From positions 2,513,001 through 2,577,000 of the forward strand of contig NZ_JAPENY010000002.1 in assembly GCF_026341825.1 (NCBI RefSeq): a stretch of DNA of 64,000 nucleotides, in the 5' to 3' direction. Position numbers and translations under genes: made by a program. Shown here one piece after another: positions 43,417-53,298 of this stretch; the first letter of the stretch is position 1, and every line of letters begins with the position of its first letter. Origin of the DNA: Streptomyces sp. NBC_00620. Its GTDB lineage: Bacteria > Actinomycetota > Actinomycetes > Streptomycetales > Streptomycetaceae. The notes beneath the pieces were generated by a model. That model was given only the letters and a program-made list of their open reading frames with translations. It did no database searches and had not been told where the DNA came from.

Positions 43417-44320
43417 GCCGCCCGCCCAGCTCGCGAGCTCTTCGCAGGAACGCCTCGTGCAGGTCGTCGGCCGCGCGGGGTACGGAGTCCGCCCTGCGGC
43501 GCTGCAGCATCAGCACCACCTGCGTGGAATCGTCGTCGAGCGGGCGATAGGTGATCGCGCCGCGCCGCTCCAACGGGTCGCCGATCACGCTGAAGTCGGG
43601 CAGGACCGTAGCGCCAAGGCCTTCGGCGACCATCAGCTTGCCCATCTCGGCGCCGTCGGTCGAGTACGAGAAGGACGGGGCGTGGCCCTCCAGGAGCCGG
43701 TGGACGTAGCGGTGCATGACGTATCCGGTGCGCATGGCGATCAGCGGCTCGCGCTCGTCGAGGAGGTCGGACGCCGAGACCGTGTCCAGCGAAGCGAGGG
43801 GACTGTCCGGGCGTACGCACAACACCGGGCGTCCGCGCAGCAGTTCGGTGGTCTCGAAGTCGGCGGGCAGGTCGTCGCCGTCGAGATGGTTCACCAGACC
43901 GAGGTCGAAGCCGCCCTCCGACAGCGCCCGGTGGATGTCCGACTGCTGGGCGCCGACCACCTCCACCTGCGTCAGCGGATGCGTCGCGCGGAACTCGCGG
44001 ACCGTGGGGATGAGCAGCGGCACGGTCGCCGCGTTCACCGTGCCGACGCGGACCATGCGGCTGATGCGGTGCTGCTCACCGGCCGCGCCCCGCAGCCGGT
44101 CCACCGCGTCCAGCACATTGATGATGTGCGGCAGCAGATCCCGCCCCTCGGCGCTCATCCTCGCGCCGGTCCGCTTGCGCTCCAGCAGGTCGACGCCGAG
44201 TTCGCGCTCCAGATTCCGTACGGTCTCGCTGAGCGCGGGCTGCGAGAGGTGGAGTTCCTCGGCGGCCCGGCGCAACGAGCCGAGCCGGGTGACCGCCGCG
44301 ATGTATTCCAGCTGCTCCAT
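43391..44320 (-). CDS. LysR-family transcriptional regulator
   Basis: A 309-residue regulator with an N-terminal helix-turn-helix (MEQLEYIAAVTRLGSLRRAAEELHLSQPALSETVRNLE) and a two-lobed periplasmic-binding-like effector domain. It is divergent from the sulfur-scavenging genes, whose leader peptide begins 144 bases away. It is therefore a candidate Cbl/CysB-like activator of that operon (inference). ATG 44320 is the start that places the HTH at the usual position. Confidence 0.85.
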   Translation of the reverse strand: MEQLEYIAAVTRLGSLRRAAEELHLSQPALSETVRNLERELGVDLLERKRTGARMSAEGRDLLPHIINVLDAVDRLRGAAGEQHRISRMVRVGTVNAATVPLLIPTVREFRATHPLTQVEVVGAQQSDIHRALSEGGFDLGLVNHLDGDDLPADFETTELLRGRPVLCVRPDSPLASLDTVSASDLLDEREPLIAMRTGYVMHRYVHRLLEGHAPSFSYSTDGAEMGKLMVAEGLGATVLPDFSVIGDPLERRGAITYRPLDDDSTQVVLMLQRRRADSVPRAADDLHEAFLRRARELGGRLTLAAAPA

Positions 44321-44463
44321 TCGCACCGCAGCAGAATGCGGTCGCCCGACTGCCGTGTTCAAGGGTTTCCCTGTCACACCTTCGTGAAATTCGCCGGTCC
44401 GGGATGCGAGACCGATCGGCTGTTCCTTGACGGTCCGGACGGGGGGCTGCGACGATCGACGGC

Positions 44464-44547
44464 ATGAAGATGCGACTGGACCTCACGCGGCGACGCCACG
44501 TCGACCTCGCGCGTGTCTCCAGCTCCTTCTGTTGTCGCGAAGTCTGA
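44464..44547 (+). CDS. Cysteine-rich leader peptide of the sulfur operon
   Basis: A 27-residue open reading frame beginning MKMRLDLTRRRHVDLARVS and ending SSFCCREV. It matches the short actinobacterial leader peptides (RRHVDLxRVSSxxC pattern) found upstream of sulfur-assimilation genes. In mycobacteria such upstream ORFs with consecutive cysteines give cysteine-responsive attenuation. The two adjacent TGT codons near the end would stall ribosomes when cysteinyl-tRNA is scarce. It lies 177 bases before the next gene in the operon. Confidence 0.75.
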   Translation: MKMRLDLTRRRHVDLARVSSSFCCREV

Positions 44548-44724
44548 CGATCCCGACGGTAGGGTCCCCTTCGCACGGACCAGCCCGCCCACCGGTGAAA
44601 TCTCCCGCACGGCGCCGCTCTGTGCTTTCCGGCACCCGCCGTACCCCTTTCACCGCCCGCATTCCCATGGAAAAGCCGGGCCTGCAATTCGTCATGCCTT
44701 CGTACCGAACAGCGGGAGTTCTCC

Positions 44725-44973
44725 GTGCCCGAAACAGAATCCGCACCTGACACCCCCACAGACAACGCGACCGAACCCGTCCGATTCGCCTACTGGGTGC
44801 CCGACGTCAGCGGTGGCCTGGTGACCAGCAGAATCGAGCAACGCACCGACTGGGGTTATGAGTACAACCACGAGGAGGTCGAGTACTTCGGCCGCCGGGT
44901 GCTGCCCCTCGTGCGCGAACTGGAGGCCCAACTGCCCCGGTCCGACGCCGAGTTCGTGGCTGTCCACGCCTGA
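44725..44973 (+). pseudogene. sfnG: SfnG (dimethylsulfone monooxygenase) remnant with internal deletion
   Basis: An 82-residue frame made of the two ends of an SfnG-type FMNH2-dependent monooxygenase (normally about 360 residues). Residues 18-46 match the family N-terminus (RFAYWVPDVSGG, SRIEQRTDWGYEYN). The text then jumps to the family C-terminus (HEEVEYFGRRVLPLVRELEAQ). Almost the whole TIM barrel is missing, yet the frame is kept, and a good ribosome site (GGGAG) and GTG start remain. The product cannot be an active enzyme. The junction is near 44868. Confidence 0.75.
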
Positions 44974-45008
44974 CCACCACCTTCTCCCGCTGCGCAGAAA
45001 GAGGGCCC

Positions 45009-45563
45009 ATGGCCACCGTCCTGTCCGTCTCCGGCAGCCCCTCCGTCTCCTCCCGCACCGCCAAACTCCTGCGCCACCTGGACACCCGGCTGGCCGCCCA
45101 GGGGCACGAGGTGATCCCGCTCGACGTCCGCACCATCCCGGCCGAGGCACTGCTCGGCGCCGACTTCAAGCACCCCGCCATCGTCGAGGCGACCGAACTC
45201 TTCGCCCGCGCCGACGGCGTGGTCATCGGCACGCCCGTCTACAAGGCCGCCTACTCGGGCGTCCTCAAAGCGCTGCTCGACCTGCTCCCGCAGTACGCGC
45301 TCACCGGGAAGACCGTGCTGCCGCTGGTCACCGGAGGCAGCACCGCGCATGTCCTCGCCCTCGACTACGCGCTCCGCCCAGTGCTCAACTCCATGGGCGC
45401 GGCGCACATAGTCCAGGGCTGGTTCACCCTCGACAAGGACATCACCACGGGGGAGGACGGCAGCATCACCGTCGCTCCGGGCACCGCCGAGGCCCTGGCG
45501 CAGGTGGTCGACCAGTTCTCGGCCGCGCTCGGCCGCTCACCCCTGCTGGCCGCGGCGGTCTGA
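45009..45563 (+). CDS. ssuE: NADPH-dependent FMN reductase (SsuE-like)
   Basis: A 184-residue flavodoxin-fold reductase that supplies FMNH2 to sulfonate/sulfone monooxygenases. N-terminal VSGSPSVSSRTAKLL is the FMN phosphate loop. VVIGTPVYKAAYSGVLKALLDLLP is the SsuE/MsuE signature, and LPLVTGGSTAHVL follows. It lies between the SfnG remnant and the SfnB-like gene in one transcript. Confidence 0.9.
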   Translation: MATVLSVSGSPSVSSRTAKLLRHLDTRLAAQGHEVIPLDVRTIPAEALLGADFKHPAIVEATELFARADGVVIGTPVYKAAYSGVLKALLDLLPQYALTGKTVLPLVTGGSTAHVLALDYALRPVLNSMGAAHIVQGWFTLDKDITTGEDGSITVAPGTAEALAQVVDQFSAALGRSPLLAAAV

Positions 45564-45567
45564 CACC

Positions 45568-46752
45568 GTGACCGCGAAAGTGATCGGCGACGACGTCGAG
45601 GCCCTGGCCGTCGCCGCCGCGCTCGCCGACGAGTTCCGCTCCGGTGCCCCGGCGCGGGACGCCGAACGCAGGCTCCCACGCGCGGAGTTGGAGCGGCTCT
45701 CGGCCTCCGGACTGCTCGCCGTCACCGTGCCCACCGAGCACGGCGGCGCGGACGTACGCCAGGAGACCCTCGCGGAGATCTTCCGGCTGCTGGCCTCGGC
45801 CGACGCCGGCATCGCCCAGATCCCGCAGAACCACTTCGTGTACGTGAACGTGATACGCCGTCAGGGCACCTGGCGACAGCGGGAGTTCTTCTTCGGCGAG
45901 GTGCTGGCCGGTCGCCGCTTCGGCAACGCCCAGTCGGAGGCCGGCACCAAGCACGTCCAGGACATCCGCACCCGACTGGAACCCCGGCCGGACGGCTCGT
46001 ACGTGCTCACCGGCGTCAAGCACTACTCCACCGGCGCGCTCTTCGCCGACTGGATCCCCGTCCTCGCCCGGGCCGAGGACGACAACCTGCATGTCGCGTA
46101 CGTCCCACGGGACGCGAGCGGAGTCACGGTCGTCGACGACTGGGACGGCATGGGGCAGCGTACGACGGCCAGCGGCACCGTCCGTCTCGACGCCGTGTCC
46201 GTCCCCGCCGACCGGGTCGTCCCGCACCACCTCACCTTCCAGGGGCCGCAACTCCACGGCGCCGTAGCACAGTTGCTGCATGCCGCCATCGACGCCGGGA
46301 TCGCCGCGGGCGCACTCGCCGAGGCCGTCGAGTTCGTCCGCACCAAGAGCCGGCCCTGGTTCGAGAGTGGCGTCGACACCGCGGCCGAGGACCCGCTGCT
46401 CATCCAGCGCTTCGGTGAACTCGCCATCCAGGTGAGGGCGTCGGAGGCGCTGCTCGGTGCGGCGGCCCGTGCCGTCGACGCGGCCCGCGAAGACCTCACC
46501 GAGGATTCGGCCGCCGAGGCGTCGATCGCGGTGGCCGCCGCGAAGGTGCACACCGCCGCCACCGCCGTGGAAATGGCAGGCGCGCTCTTTGAGGTGTCCG
46601 GCACCCGCTCGGCCCTCAACTCCCTCAATCTGCACCGGCATTGGCGCGACGCCCGGACCCACACCCTGCACGACCCGGCCCGCTGGAAGATCCAGCACAT
46701 CGGCCGCTACGTACTCAACGGCACGAAGCCGCCCCGGCACGGCCTGCTCTGA
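45568..46752 (+). CDS. sfnB: SfnB-family acyl-CoA dehydrogenase-like monooxygenase
   Basis: A 394-residue flavin enzyme with the acyl-CoA dehydrogenase fold (helical N-domain, beta middle with GNAQSEAG and TGVKHYSTG, helical C-domain). SfnB/DszC-like members use reduced flavin from a partner reductase to oxygenate sulfur compounds. The family C-terminal motif HRHWRDARTHTLHDPARWK is present. The GTG start follows ssuE by four bases, indicating coupling. Confidence 0.85.
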   Translation: MTAKVIGDDVEALAVAAALADEFRSGAPARDAERRLPRAELERLSASGLLAVTVPTEHGGADVRQETLAEIFRLLASADAGIAQIPQNHFVYVNVIRRQGTWRQREFFFGEVLAGRRFGNAQSEAGTKHVQDIRTRLEPRPDGSYVLTGVKHYSTGALFADWIPVLARAEDDNLHVAYVPRDASGVTVVDDWDGMGQRTTASGTVRLDAVSVPADRVVPHHLTFQGPQLHGAVAQLLHAAIDAGIAAGALAEAVEFVRTKSRPWFESGVDTAAEDPLLIQRFGELAIQVRASEALLGAAARAVDAAREDLTEDSAAEASIAVAAAKVHTAATAVEMAGALFEVSGTRSALNSLNLHRHWRDARTHTLHDPARWKIQHIGRYVLNGTKPPRHGLL

Positions 46753-46765
46753 AACGGAGACCCAC

Positions 46766-47908
46766 GTGTCCCTCACCTTCCACTGGTTCCTGCCCACCAA
46801 CGGCGACAGCCGCCACGTCGTCGGCGGTGGCCACGGCACCCCGGCGACCGTCTCGGGGCGGGACCGGCCGCCGACGGTCGCCTATCTGAGCCAGATCGCC
46901 CGCGCCGCCGAGGACCTGGGTTTCGTCGGTGCGCTCACGCCCACCGGTGCCTGGTGCGAGGACGCCTGGCTGACCACCGCGATGGTCAGCCAGAACACCG
47001 AACGGCTCAAGTTCCTGGTCGCCTTCCGGCCCGGCTTCGTCTCGCCCACGCTCGCCGCGCAGATGGCGTCCACCTTCCAGCGCCAGACCGGCGGACGGCT
47101 GCTTCTCAACGTGGTCACCGGCGGCGAGAGCCACGAGCAGCGTGCCTACGGCGACTTCCTCGACAAGGACGCCCGATACCGCCGTACCGGCGAATTCCTC
47201 AAGATCGTCCGGGAGTTGTGGGACGGCAAGACCGTCGACCTCTCCGGTGAACACCTCCAGGTCGAGGACGCCAAGCTCGCCCGCGTCCCCGACCCGGTCC
47301 CCGAGATCTACTTCGGCGGTTCCTCACCCATCGCCGGTGAGATCGCCGCCCGCCACGTGGACGTCTACCTCACCTGGGGCGAGCCGCCCGCCCAGGTCGC
47401 CGAGAAGATCGCCTGGGTCCGCGGGCTCGCAGAGAAGGAGGGCCGGAGCGTCCGGTTCGGGATCCGGCTGCACGTCATCACCCGCGACACCTCCGAGCAG
47501 GCCTGGGCCGAGGCGCACAAGCTCCTCGACGGCTTCGACCCGGAGACCGTGAAGTCCGTACAGGCAGGGCTCGCGCGGAGCGAGTCCGAGGGCCAGCAGC
47601 GCATGCTCGCCCTGCACGGCGGCAGCCGCGACGGCCTGGAGATCCACCCCAACCTCTGGGCCGGTATCGGGCTGGTCCGCGGCGGCGCGGGTACGGCCCT
47701 GGTCGGCAGCCATGACGAGGTCGCCGAGCGGATCAAGGAGTACCACGCCCTCGGCATCGACGAGTTCGTGCTCTCCGGCTACCCGCACCTGGAAGAGGCG
47801 TACTGGTTCGGCGAGGGCGTCCTGCCACGTCTCGCCGCACAGGGTCTGTGGCAGCACCCCTTCGCGAAGCCGGCCGCTCCGTCGGCGCAGGTGCCCTTCA
47901 CGACGTGA
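46766..47908 (+). CDS. ssuD: Alkanesulfonate monooxygenase (SsuD-like LLM flavoenzyme)
   Basis: A 380-residue luciferase-like monooxygenase cleaving alkanesulfonates to sulfite and aldehyde with FMNH2. N-terminal FHWFLPTNGDSRHV, then WCEDAW, FLVAFRPGFVSPTLAAQMAST, LLLNVVTGGE and C-terminal VLSGYPHLEEAYWFGEGVLP follow SsuD closely. GTG 46766 is preceded by GGAGA. It is the last gene of the operon and overlaps the convergent flavoenzyme gene by 11 bases. Confidence 0.92.
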   Translation: MSLTFHWFLPTNGDSRHVVGGGHGTPATVSGRDRPPTVAYLSQIARAAEDLGFVGALTPTGAWCEDAWLTTAMVSQNTERLKFLVAFRPGFVSPTLAAQMASTFQRQTGGRLLLNVVTGGESHEQRAYGDFLDKDARYRRTGEFLKIVRELWDGKTVDLSGEHLQVEDAKLARVPDPVPEIYFGGSSPIAGEIAARHVDVYLTWGEPPAQVAEKIAWVRGLAEKEGRSVRFGIRLHVITRDTSEQAWAEAHKLLDGFDPETVKSVQAGLARSESEGQQRMLALHGGSRDGLEIHPNLWAGIGLVRGGAGTALVGSHDEVAERIKEYHALGIDEFVLSGYPHLEEAYWFGEGVLPRLAAQGLWQHPFAKPAAPSAQVPFTT

Positions 47909-48962
47909 TTCGCCCGAGTGAGCCGAGGTGCGCCGTCCGTACCTCGGCCGTCTGCCCCTGCACCAGCAGGAACATCCCCTCGCGTGCCAGCCGCTGTGCG
48001 GGGCTGCCCAGGCCGATCGACCGCCCGCCACCGGCCACGACCGCCGCGGTCGTGGCCGCGCGCATGACGTCGTACGCCCGCGTCTTCACCGCCAGCCGCT
48101 CTGCGATGCGCTCGGTCGGCACGGGGTGGTCGGCCAGCTCGTACGCCTGCCGCCTGACCTCGTCCAGGCGGGTGCGCAGCGCATCCGCGGTCTCCTTCGC
48201 GGTGGGGTCGCCGTCAGCCGCGTCCAGCAGGTCTAGCGCGGACGCGGTGATGCCGAAGACGGCCGGTGAGGCGTTGGTGTTCTTCGGGCGGTCGGTGGCG
48301 GCCCAGGTCTCGTACGGGGTACGCAGGGCCACCGCGTCCTCGGGCAGCCACAGGCCGTCGAGCTCCAGAGAGACCGTCCGGGACGCGGTGAGCGCGGCGA
48401 GCCGCATCGGGGGCGAGGGACGCAGACCGGGCTGCTCCCGCGCCTCGGTGAACGCGAACAGCGCCTCGTCCGCCTCCGTGACTCCGGCCAGCAGCATCAC
48501 GTCGTTGAGTCCCCAGCCCGTGTACCAGGGCACCGTCCCGTCGAAGCGCCAGCCTGCCCGCTCGCGCGTGACCCGGACCGGGACGCGCGGATGGGCACGC
48601 AACTGCGCGTAGGCCACCCCGGACAGCAGCTCACCCTGCGCCAAGGGTGCCAACAGCCGCTCCCTGATGGGGAGTTGAGCCTTGGTGAGAGTCTGTACCG
48701 GCGTATGGTGCTGGGTCTGCACGAACCACGTCGAGCAGCACGCCCCGGCCAGGACCTCCGCGGTCTCCCGGGCCACCGCGGCGGGCGCAGCCGACCCGCC
48801 GTACGCCACCGGCGCGCTCACTCCGAGCAGCCCCGACCCCTTGATCGCCTGGATGCTGCTCGCGGGCACGCCCTCCTGGTCCACGCGCTCCGCCTGGGGT
48901 GCCAGCACCTCGGCCGCGAGCCGGCGCGCCTCGGTGACGAGAGGGTGCGGTGCGGTGGTCAT
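47898..48962 (-). CDS. Second acyl-CoA dehydrogenase-like flavoenzyme
   Basis: A 354-residue member of the acyl-CoA dehydrogenase superfamily with oxygenase-like features (SGLLGVSAPVAYGGS near the start, RFDGTVPWYTGWGLNDVMLLAG in the middle beta domain). It is encoded opposite to the ssu/sfn operon, tail-to-tail. Its role is probably in sulfur-compound oxidation by neighbourhood. The C-terminal catalytic base region is not clearly dehydrogenase-like. Confidence 0.72.
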   Translation of the reverse strand: MTTAPHPLVTEARRLAAEVLAPQAERVDQEGVPASSIQAIKGSGLLGVSAPVAYGGSAAPAAVARETAEVLAGACCSTWFVQTQHHTPVQTLTKAQLPIRERLLAPLAQGELLSGVAYAQLRAHPRVPVRVTRERAGWRFDGTVPWYTGWGLNDVMLLAGVTEADEALFAFTEAREQPGLRPSPPMRLAALTASRTVSLELDGLWLPEDAVALRTPYETWAATDRPKNTNASPAVFGITASALDLLDAADGDPTAKETADALRTRLDEVRRQAYELADHPVPTERIAERLAVKTRAYDVMRAATTAAVVAGGGRSIGLGSPAQRLAREGMFLLVQGQTAEVRTAHLGSLGRITS

Positions 48963-49060
48963 CGAAAAAATCTCCCGGTGTCGTGGTGTCCGGTGTCGAT
49001 CCGGCCGTCTCCCGTTCGTGTAGGGAGTGAGAAGCGGTACACGACCGAGGAGGACATCTC

Positions 49061-49414
49061 ATGAAGCACTATCTGTTGAGCGTGATGCAGCCGGTGGGCG
49101 AGCCTCCCGCGCCCGAGGTCCTGAAGGAGATCATGCACAACCTCGACGTCCTCCACGCGGAGCTGCGCGAGGCGGGTGCCTGGGTGTTCGCCGGGGGACT
49201 GCACGGCCCGGAGACGGCCACCGTGCTGCGGGCCCAGGACGGCGACGTGCTGATCACCGACGGCCCGTACACCGAGAGCAAGGAGCACCTGGGCGGAATC
49301 TGCCTGATCAAGGCACCCGACCTCGACGCCGCGCTCGAATGGGGCCGCAAGGCGACGATCGCGACCACGCTCCCCATCGAGGTGCGGCCCTTCATGGGCG
49401 AAGCCGAGGACTGA
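49061..49414 (+). CDS. YCII-domain protein (DGPF family)
   Basis: A 117-residue ferredoxin-like-fold protein with the family motif in TDGPYTESKEHLGG and a C-terminal VRPFM. Such proteins are encoded directly upstream of ECF42 sigma factors and are thought to work with them, but their biochemistry is unknown. The stop overlaps the sigma factor start (TGATG). Confidence 0.88.
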   Translation: MKHYLLSVMQPVGEPPAPEVLKEIMHNLDVLHAELREAGAWVFAGGLHGPETATVLRAQDGDVLITDGPYTESKEHLGGICLIKAPDLDAALEWGRKATIATTLPIEVRPFMGEAED

Positions 49415-50610
49415 TGACCCCGAACGCCGACATCGAGGCGGTCTTCCGCGCGGAGTACGGCCGCGCGGTCGCGGTCCTCGTCCGCTTCCTCGGCGACATC
49501 GACCTCGCCGAGGAAGCGGTTCAGGACGCGTTCGCCACGGCCATGCGGACATGGCCGGAGTCGGGCGTGCCGCCGAGCCCGGCCGGGTGGATCATCACCA
49601 CCGCCCGCAACCGGGCCATCGACCGGCTGCGCCGCGAATCCTCGCGCGAGGCCCGGCACGCCGAGGCGGCCCACCTGTACGCGCAGGACGAACCGGCCGA
49701 GGAGGGCCCCGTGCGCGACGACCGGCTCCGCCTGATCTTCACCTGCTGCCACCCGGCGCTCGCCACACAGGCGCAGGTGGCCCTCACCCTGCGACTGCTC
49801 GGCGGTCTCACCACCCCACAGATCGCGCGCGCCTTCCTCGTACCCGAGCCCACCATGGCCCAGCGCCTGGTCAGGGCCAAGGCCAAGATCCGCGACGCCC
49901 GCATCCCGTACCGCATCCCGCGCGACGCCGATCTCCCGGACCGGGTGAAGGGAGTGCTGGCGGTCGTCTACCTCATCTTCAACGAGGGGTACGGCGGCCG
50001 GGCGGACCTCTGCGCCGAGGCCGTCCGCCTCGGCCGTCTCCTGGCCGAACTCATGCCGGACGAGCCCGAGGCCGTCGGCCTGCTCGCGCTGATGCTCCTC
50101 ATCGAGGCCCGGCGGCCCGCTCGTACGACACCCGACGGCGAGCTGGTCCTCCTCTCCGACCAGGACCGTTCCCAGTGGGACCGGGCCCTGATCGCCGAGG
50201 GACAGTCCCTCGTACGCGCCTGCCTGCGGCGCAACCGGCCGGGCCCGTACCAGATCCAGGCCGCGATCAACGCCGTGCACAGCGATGCCCCGACCGCGGC
50301 CGCCACCGACTGGGGCCAGATCCTCCAGCTGTACGACCAGCTGGCCGCGCTCACCCCGAGTCCGGTGGTCGCCCTCAACCGGGCCGTGGCCGTCGCCGAG
50401 GTCGACGGGCCGAAGCCGGCGCTGGCCCTCGTCGACGCACTCGACCTGGACGGCTACCACGCCTTCCACGCCGTACGGGCGGACCTGCTGCGCCGACTCG
50501 GCCGTCACACCGAGGCCGTGCGGGCGTACGACGCGGCCATCGCGCTCACCGAGAACGCGGCGGAGCGCGCGTACCTCGAACGCAGCCGGGCGGCGCTCGT
50601 ACGAACCTGA
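49414..50610 (+). CDS. ECF42-type RNA polymerase sigma factor
   Basis: A 398-residue extracytoplasmic-function sigma factor. Region 2 includes FRAEYGRAVAVLVRFLGDIDLAEEAVQDAF. Region 4 includes LRLLGGLTTPQIARAFLVPEPTMAQRLVRAKAKI. The long C-terminal extension of this group is present (about 190-398), with its VYLIFNEGY and RNRPGPYQIQAAINAVHSDA segments and TPR-like helices. No anti-sigma factor is seen. The extension is thought to replace it. Confidence 0.9.
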   Translation: MTPNADIEAVFRAEYGRAVAVLVRFLGDIDLAEEAVQDAFATAMRTWPESGVPPSPAGWIITTARNRAIDRLRRESSREARHAEAAHLYAQDEPAEEGPVRDDRLRLIFTCCHPALATQAQVALTLRLLGGLTTPQIARAFLVPEPTMAQRLVRAKAKIRDARIPYRIPRDADLPDRVKGVLAVVYLIFNEGYGGRADLCAEAVRLGRLLAELMPDEPEAVGLLALMLLIEARRPARTTPDGELVLLSDQDRSQWDRALIAEGQSLVRACLRRNRPGPYQIQAAINAVHSDAPTAAATDWGQILQLYDQLAALTPSPVVALNRAVAVAEVDGPKPALALVDALDLDGYHAFHAVRADLLRRLGRHTEAVRAYDAAIALTENAAERAYLERSRAALVRT

Positions 50611-50650
50611 TCCCGTAAGCGCCGCCCGCACGGGCCCGAGCCCGCGAAAC

Positions 50651-51346
50651 TCACACGCTGAGCGCCTCCCGCACCGACCGCTCCGCCTCCTGTCCGCCCT
50701 CGCCCGAGGACGTGACCCGCCCGGCCTCCAGGACGTAGTACCGCTGCGCCGCCCGCATCGCGAAGCCGACGTGCTGCTCGACCAGGAGGACGGACAGCCC
50801 GCCGCGCGCGGCGAGGGCGAGGATCGTCTCCTCGATCTCGGTCACCACGGAGGGCTGGATGCCCTCGGTGGGCTCGTCCAGGAGGAGGAGCCGAGGGTCC
50901 GTCACCAGGGCGCGGGCGATGGCGAGTTGCTGTCGCTGTCCGCCCGAAAGCAGCCCGGCGCGTCGGCCCGAGAGGGCCCGCAGCGCCGGGAAGAGGTCAA
51001 GTGCCTCGGCGATCGCCTCCTTGCCGCGGGAACGCCCGTCGGCGACCAGTTGGAGGTTCTCCGCGGTCGTGAGGTGCGGGAAGGCCTGCTGCCCCTGCGG
51101 AACGTAGGCCATGCCTCGGGCCACCCGCTCATGGGGCTTGCGACGGGTGATGTCCTCGCCGTCGAGACGGACGGTGCCGCTCTGCGGGGTGAGCAGTCCG
51201 ACGGCGGTTCGCAGGAGGGTGCTCTTTCCGGCGCCGTTGTGTCCAAGGACGGCGGCCACGCCGTTGTGCGGGACTTCGACGGAGACCCCGTGCAGGACGG
51301 AACTGCGGTGGTATCCGACGCGTACGTTGTCGATCTCCAGCATCAT
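50651..51346 (-). CDS. urtE: Urea/amide ABC transporter ATPase UrtE
   Basis: A 231-residue LivF-like ATPase with Walker A GHNGAGKST, signature LSGGQRQQ, Walker B LLLLDEPTEGIQP and H-loop VEQHVG. Starts are possible at 51346 or 51343. It is the last gene of the urt operon, 6 bases after urtD. Confidence 0.9.
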   Translation of the reverse strand: MMLEIDNVRVGYHRSSVLHGVSVEVPHNGVAAVLGHNGAGKSTLLRTAVGLLTPQSGTVRLDGEDITRRKPHERVARGMAYVPQGQQAFPHLTTAENLQLVADGRSRGKEAIAEALDLFPALRALSGRRAGLLSGGQRQQLAIARALVTDPRLLLLDEPTEGIQPSVVTEIEETILALAARGGLSVLLVEQHVGFAMRAAQRYYVLEAGRVTSSGEGGQEAERSVREALSV

Positions 51347-51352
51347 GTCCGC

Positions 51353-52164
<812 letters not shown>

Positions 52165-52168
<4 letters not shown>

Positions 52169-53298
52169 ACCGCTTCTCCCACAGGAAGGACGGGCGCCTT
52201 CTCGTCGATCCCCTGCTCATCGGCCGGCCGGGAAGACCCGCGCCGCCGCCGTACCATCCCCACCAGCGAGGCGAGTCCGCCCGGCAGGAACGCCAGGGCC
52301 ACGATGAACAGCAGTCCCTGGAAGTAGGTCCAGGCCGCGGGGAACTCCTCCGACAGCGCCGTCTTGGCCCAGGCGACACCGACCGCGCCGAGTACCGCGC
52401 CCACCAGACTTGCCCTGCCGCCCACCGCGGCGCCGATGACCAGCTCGATGGACGGCACGATCCCGATCAGCGCGGGCGAGATGATGCCGACCGCGGGCAC
52501 GAACAGCGCGCCCGCGAGTCCGGCCATGCCCGCCGCCACCACGTACGCGACGAGCTTCACGTTCGCCGGGTTGTACCCGAGGAAGCGGACCCGCTCCTCG
52601 GAGTCCCGTACGGCGACGAGGAGTTCGCCGTACCGGCTGTGGATCAATTGGCGGGCCAGCGCGATCAGGAGGAGCAGGACCGCGGCGATGATGAAGTACA
52701 CCATCCGCTGGTTGACCGGGTCGTCGAGGTCGTAGCCGAAGAAGCCCTGGATGTCGGTGAGTCCGTTGGTGCCGCCGGTGGTGGCCTGCTGGCCGATCAG
52801 CCAGATGGCGAAGGCGGCGGCGAGGGCCTGGCTGAGGATCGCGAAGTACGCGCCCTTCACCCGGCGCCGGAAGATGAACGAACCGAGGATCGCCGCGACG
52901 GCCATCGGCAGCAGTACGGTCGCCGCGAGCGCGAAGAGCGGATTGGCGAACGGCTGCCACCACCAGGGGAGTTCGGTGGCGGTTCCGTACAACTGCATGA
53001 AGTCGGGGAGGTTGCCGGGCCCCGCGTCCGCGATCTTCAGGTGCATCGCCATGGCATAGCCGCCGAGCCCGAAGAAGACGCCCTGCCCGAGCGTCAGCAG
53101 TCCGCCGCGGCCCCATGCCAGGCAGATGCCGACCGCGACGATCGCGGTGCACAGGTACTTGGCGAGCAGCCCGAGCCGGAAGTCGGACAGCGCGAGCGGG
53201 GCCACGGCGAAGAGCACGACGGCGCCCGCGGCGAAGCCCGCCGCGGGACGCAGGGCCGTGAACCGCCTCTTGAAACCGGTAGGGGGAGTAGTGGTCAT
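52165..53298 (-). CDS. urtC: Urea/amide ABC transporter permease UrtC
   Basis: A 377-residue LivM-like permease with about ten helices. Motifs are WGRGGLLTLGQGVFFGLGGYAMAMHL and RDSEERVRFLGYNPANVKL, the cytoplasmic coupling loop. ATG 53298 overlaps the urtB stop. An open frame far upstream lies antisense-like over urtB and is not part of this gene. Confidence 0.9.
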
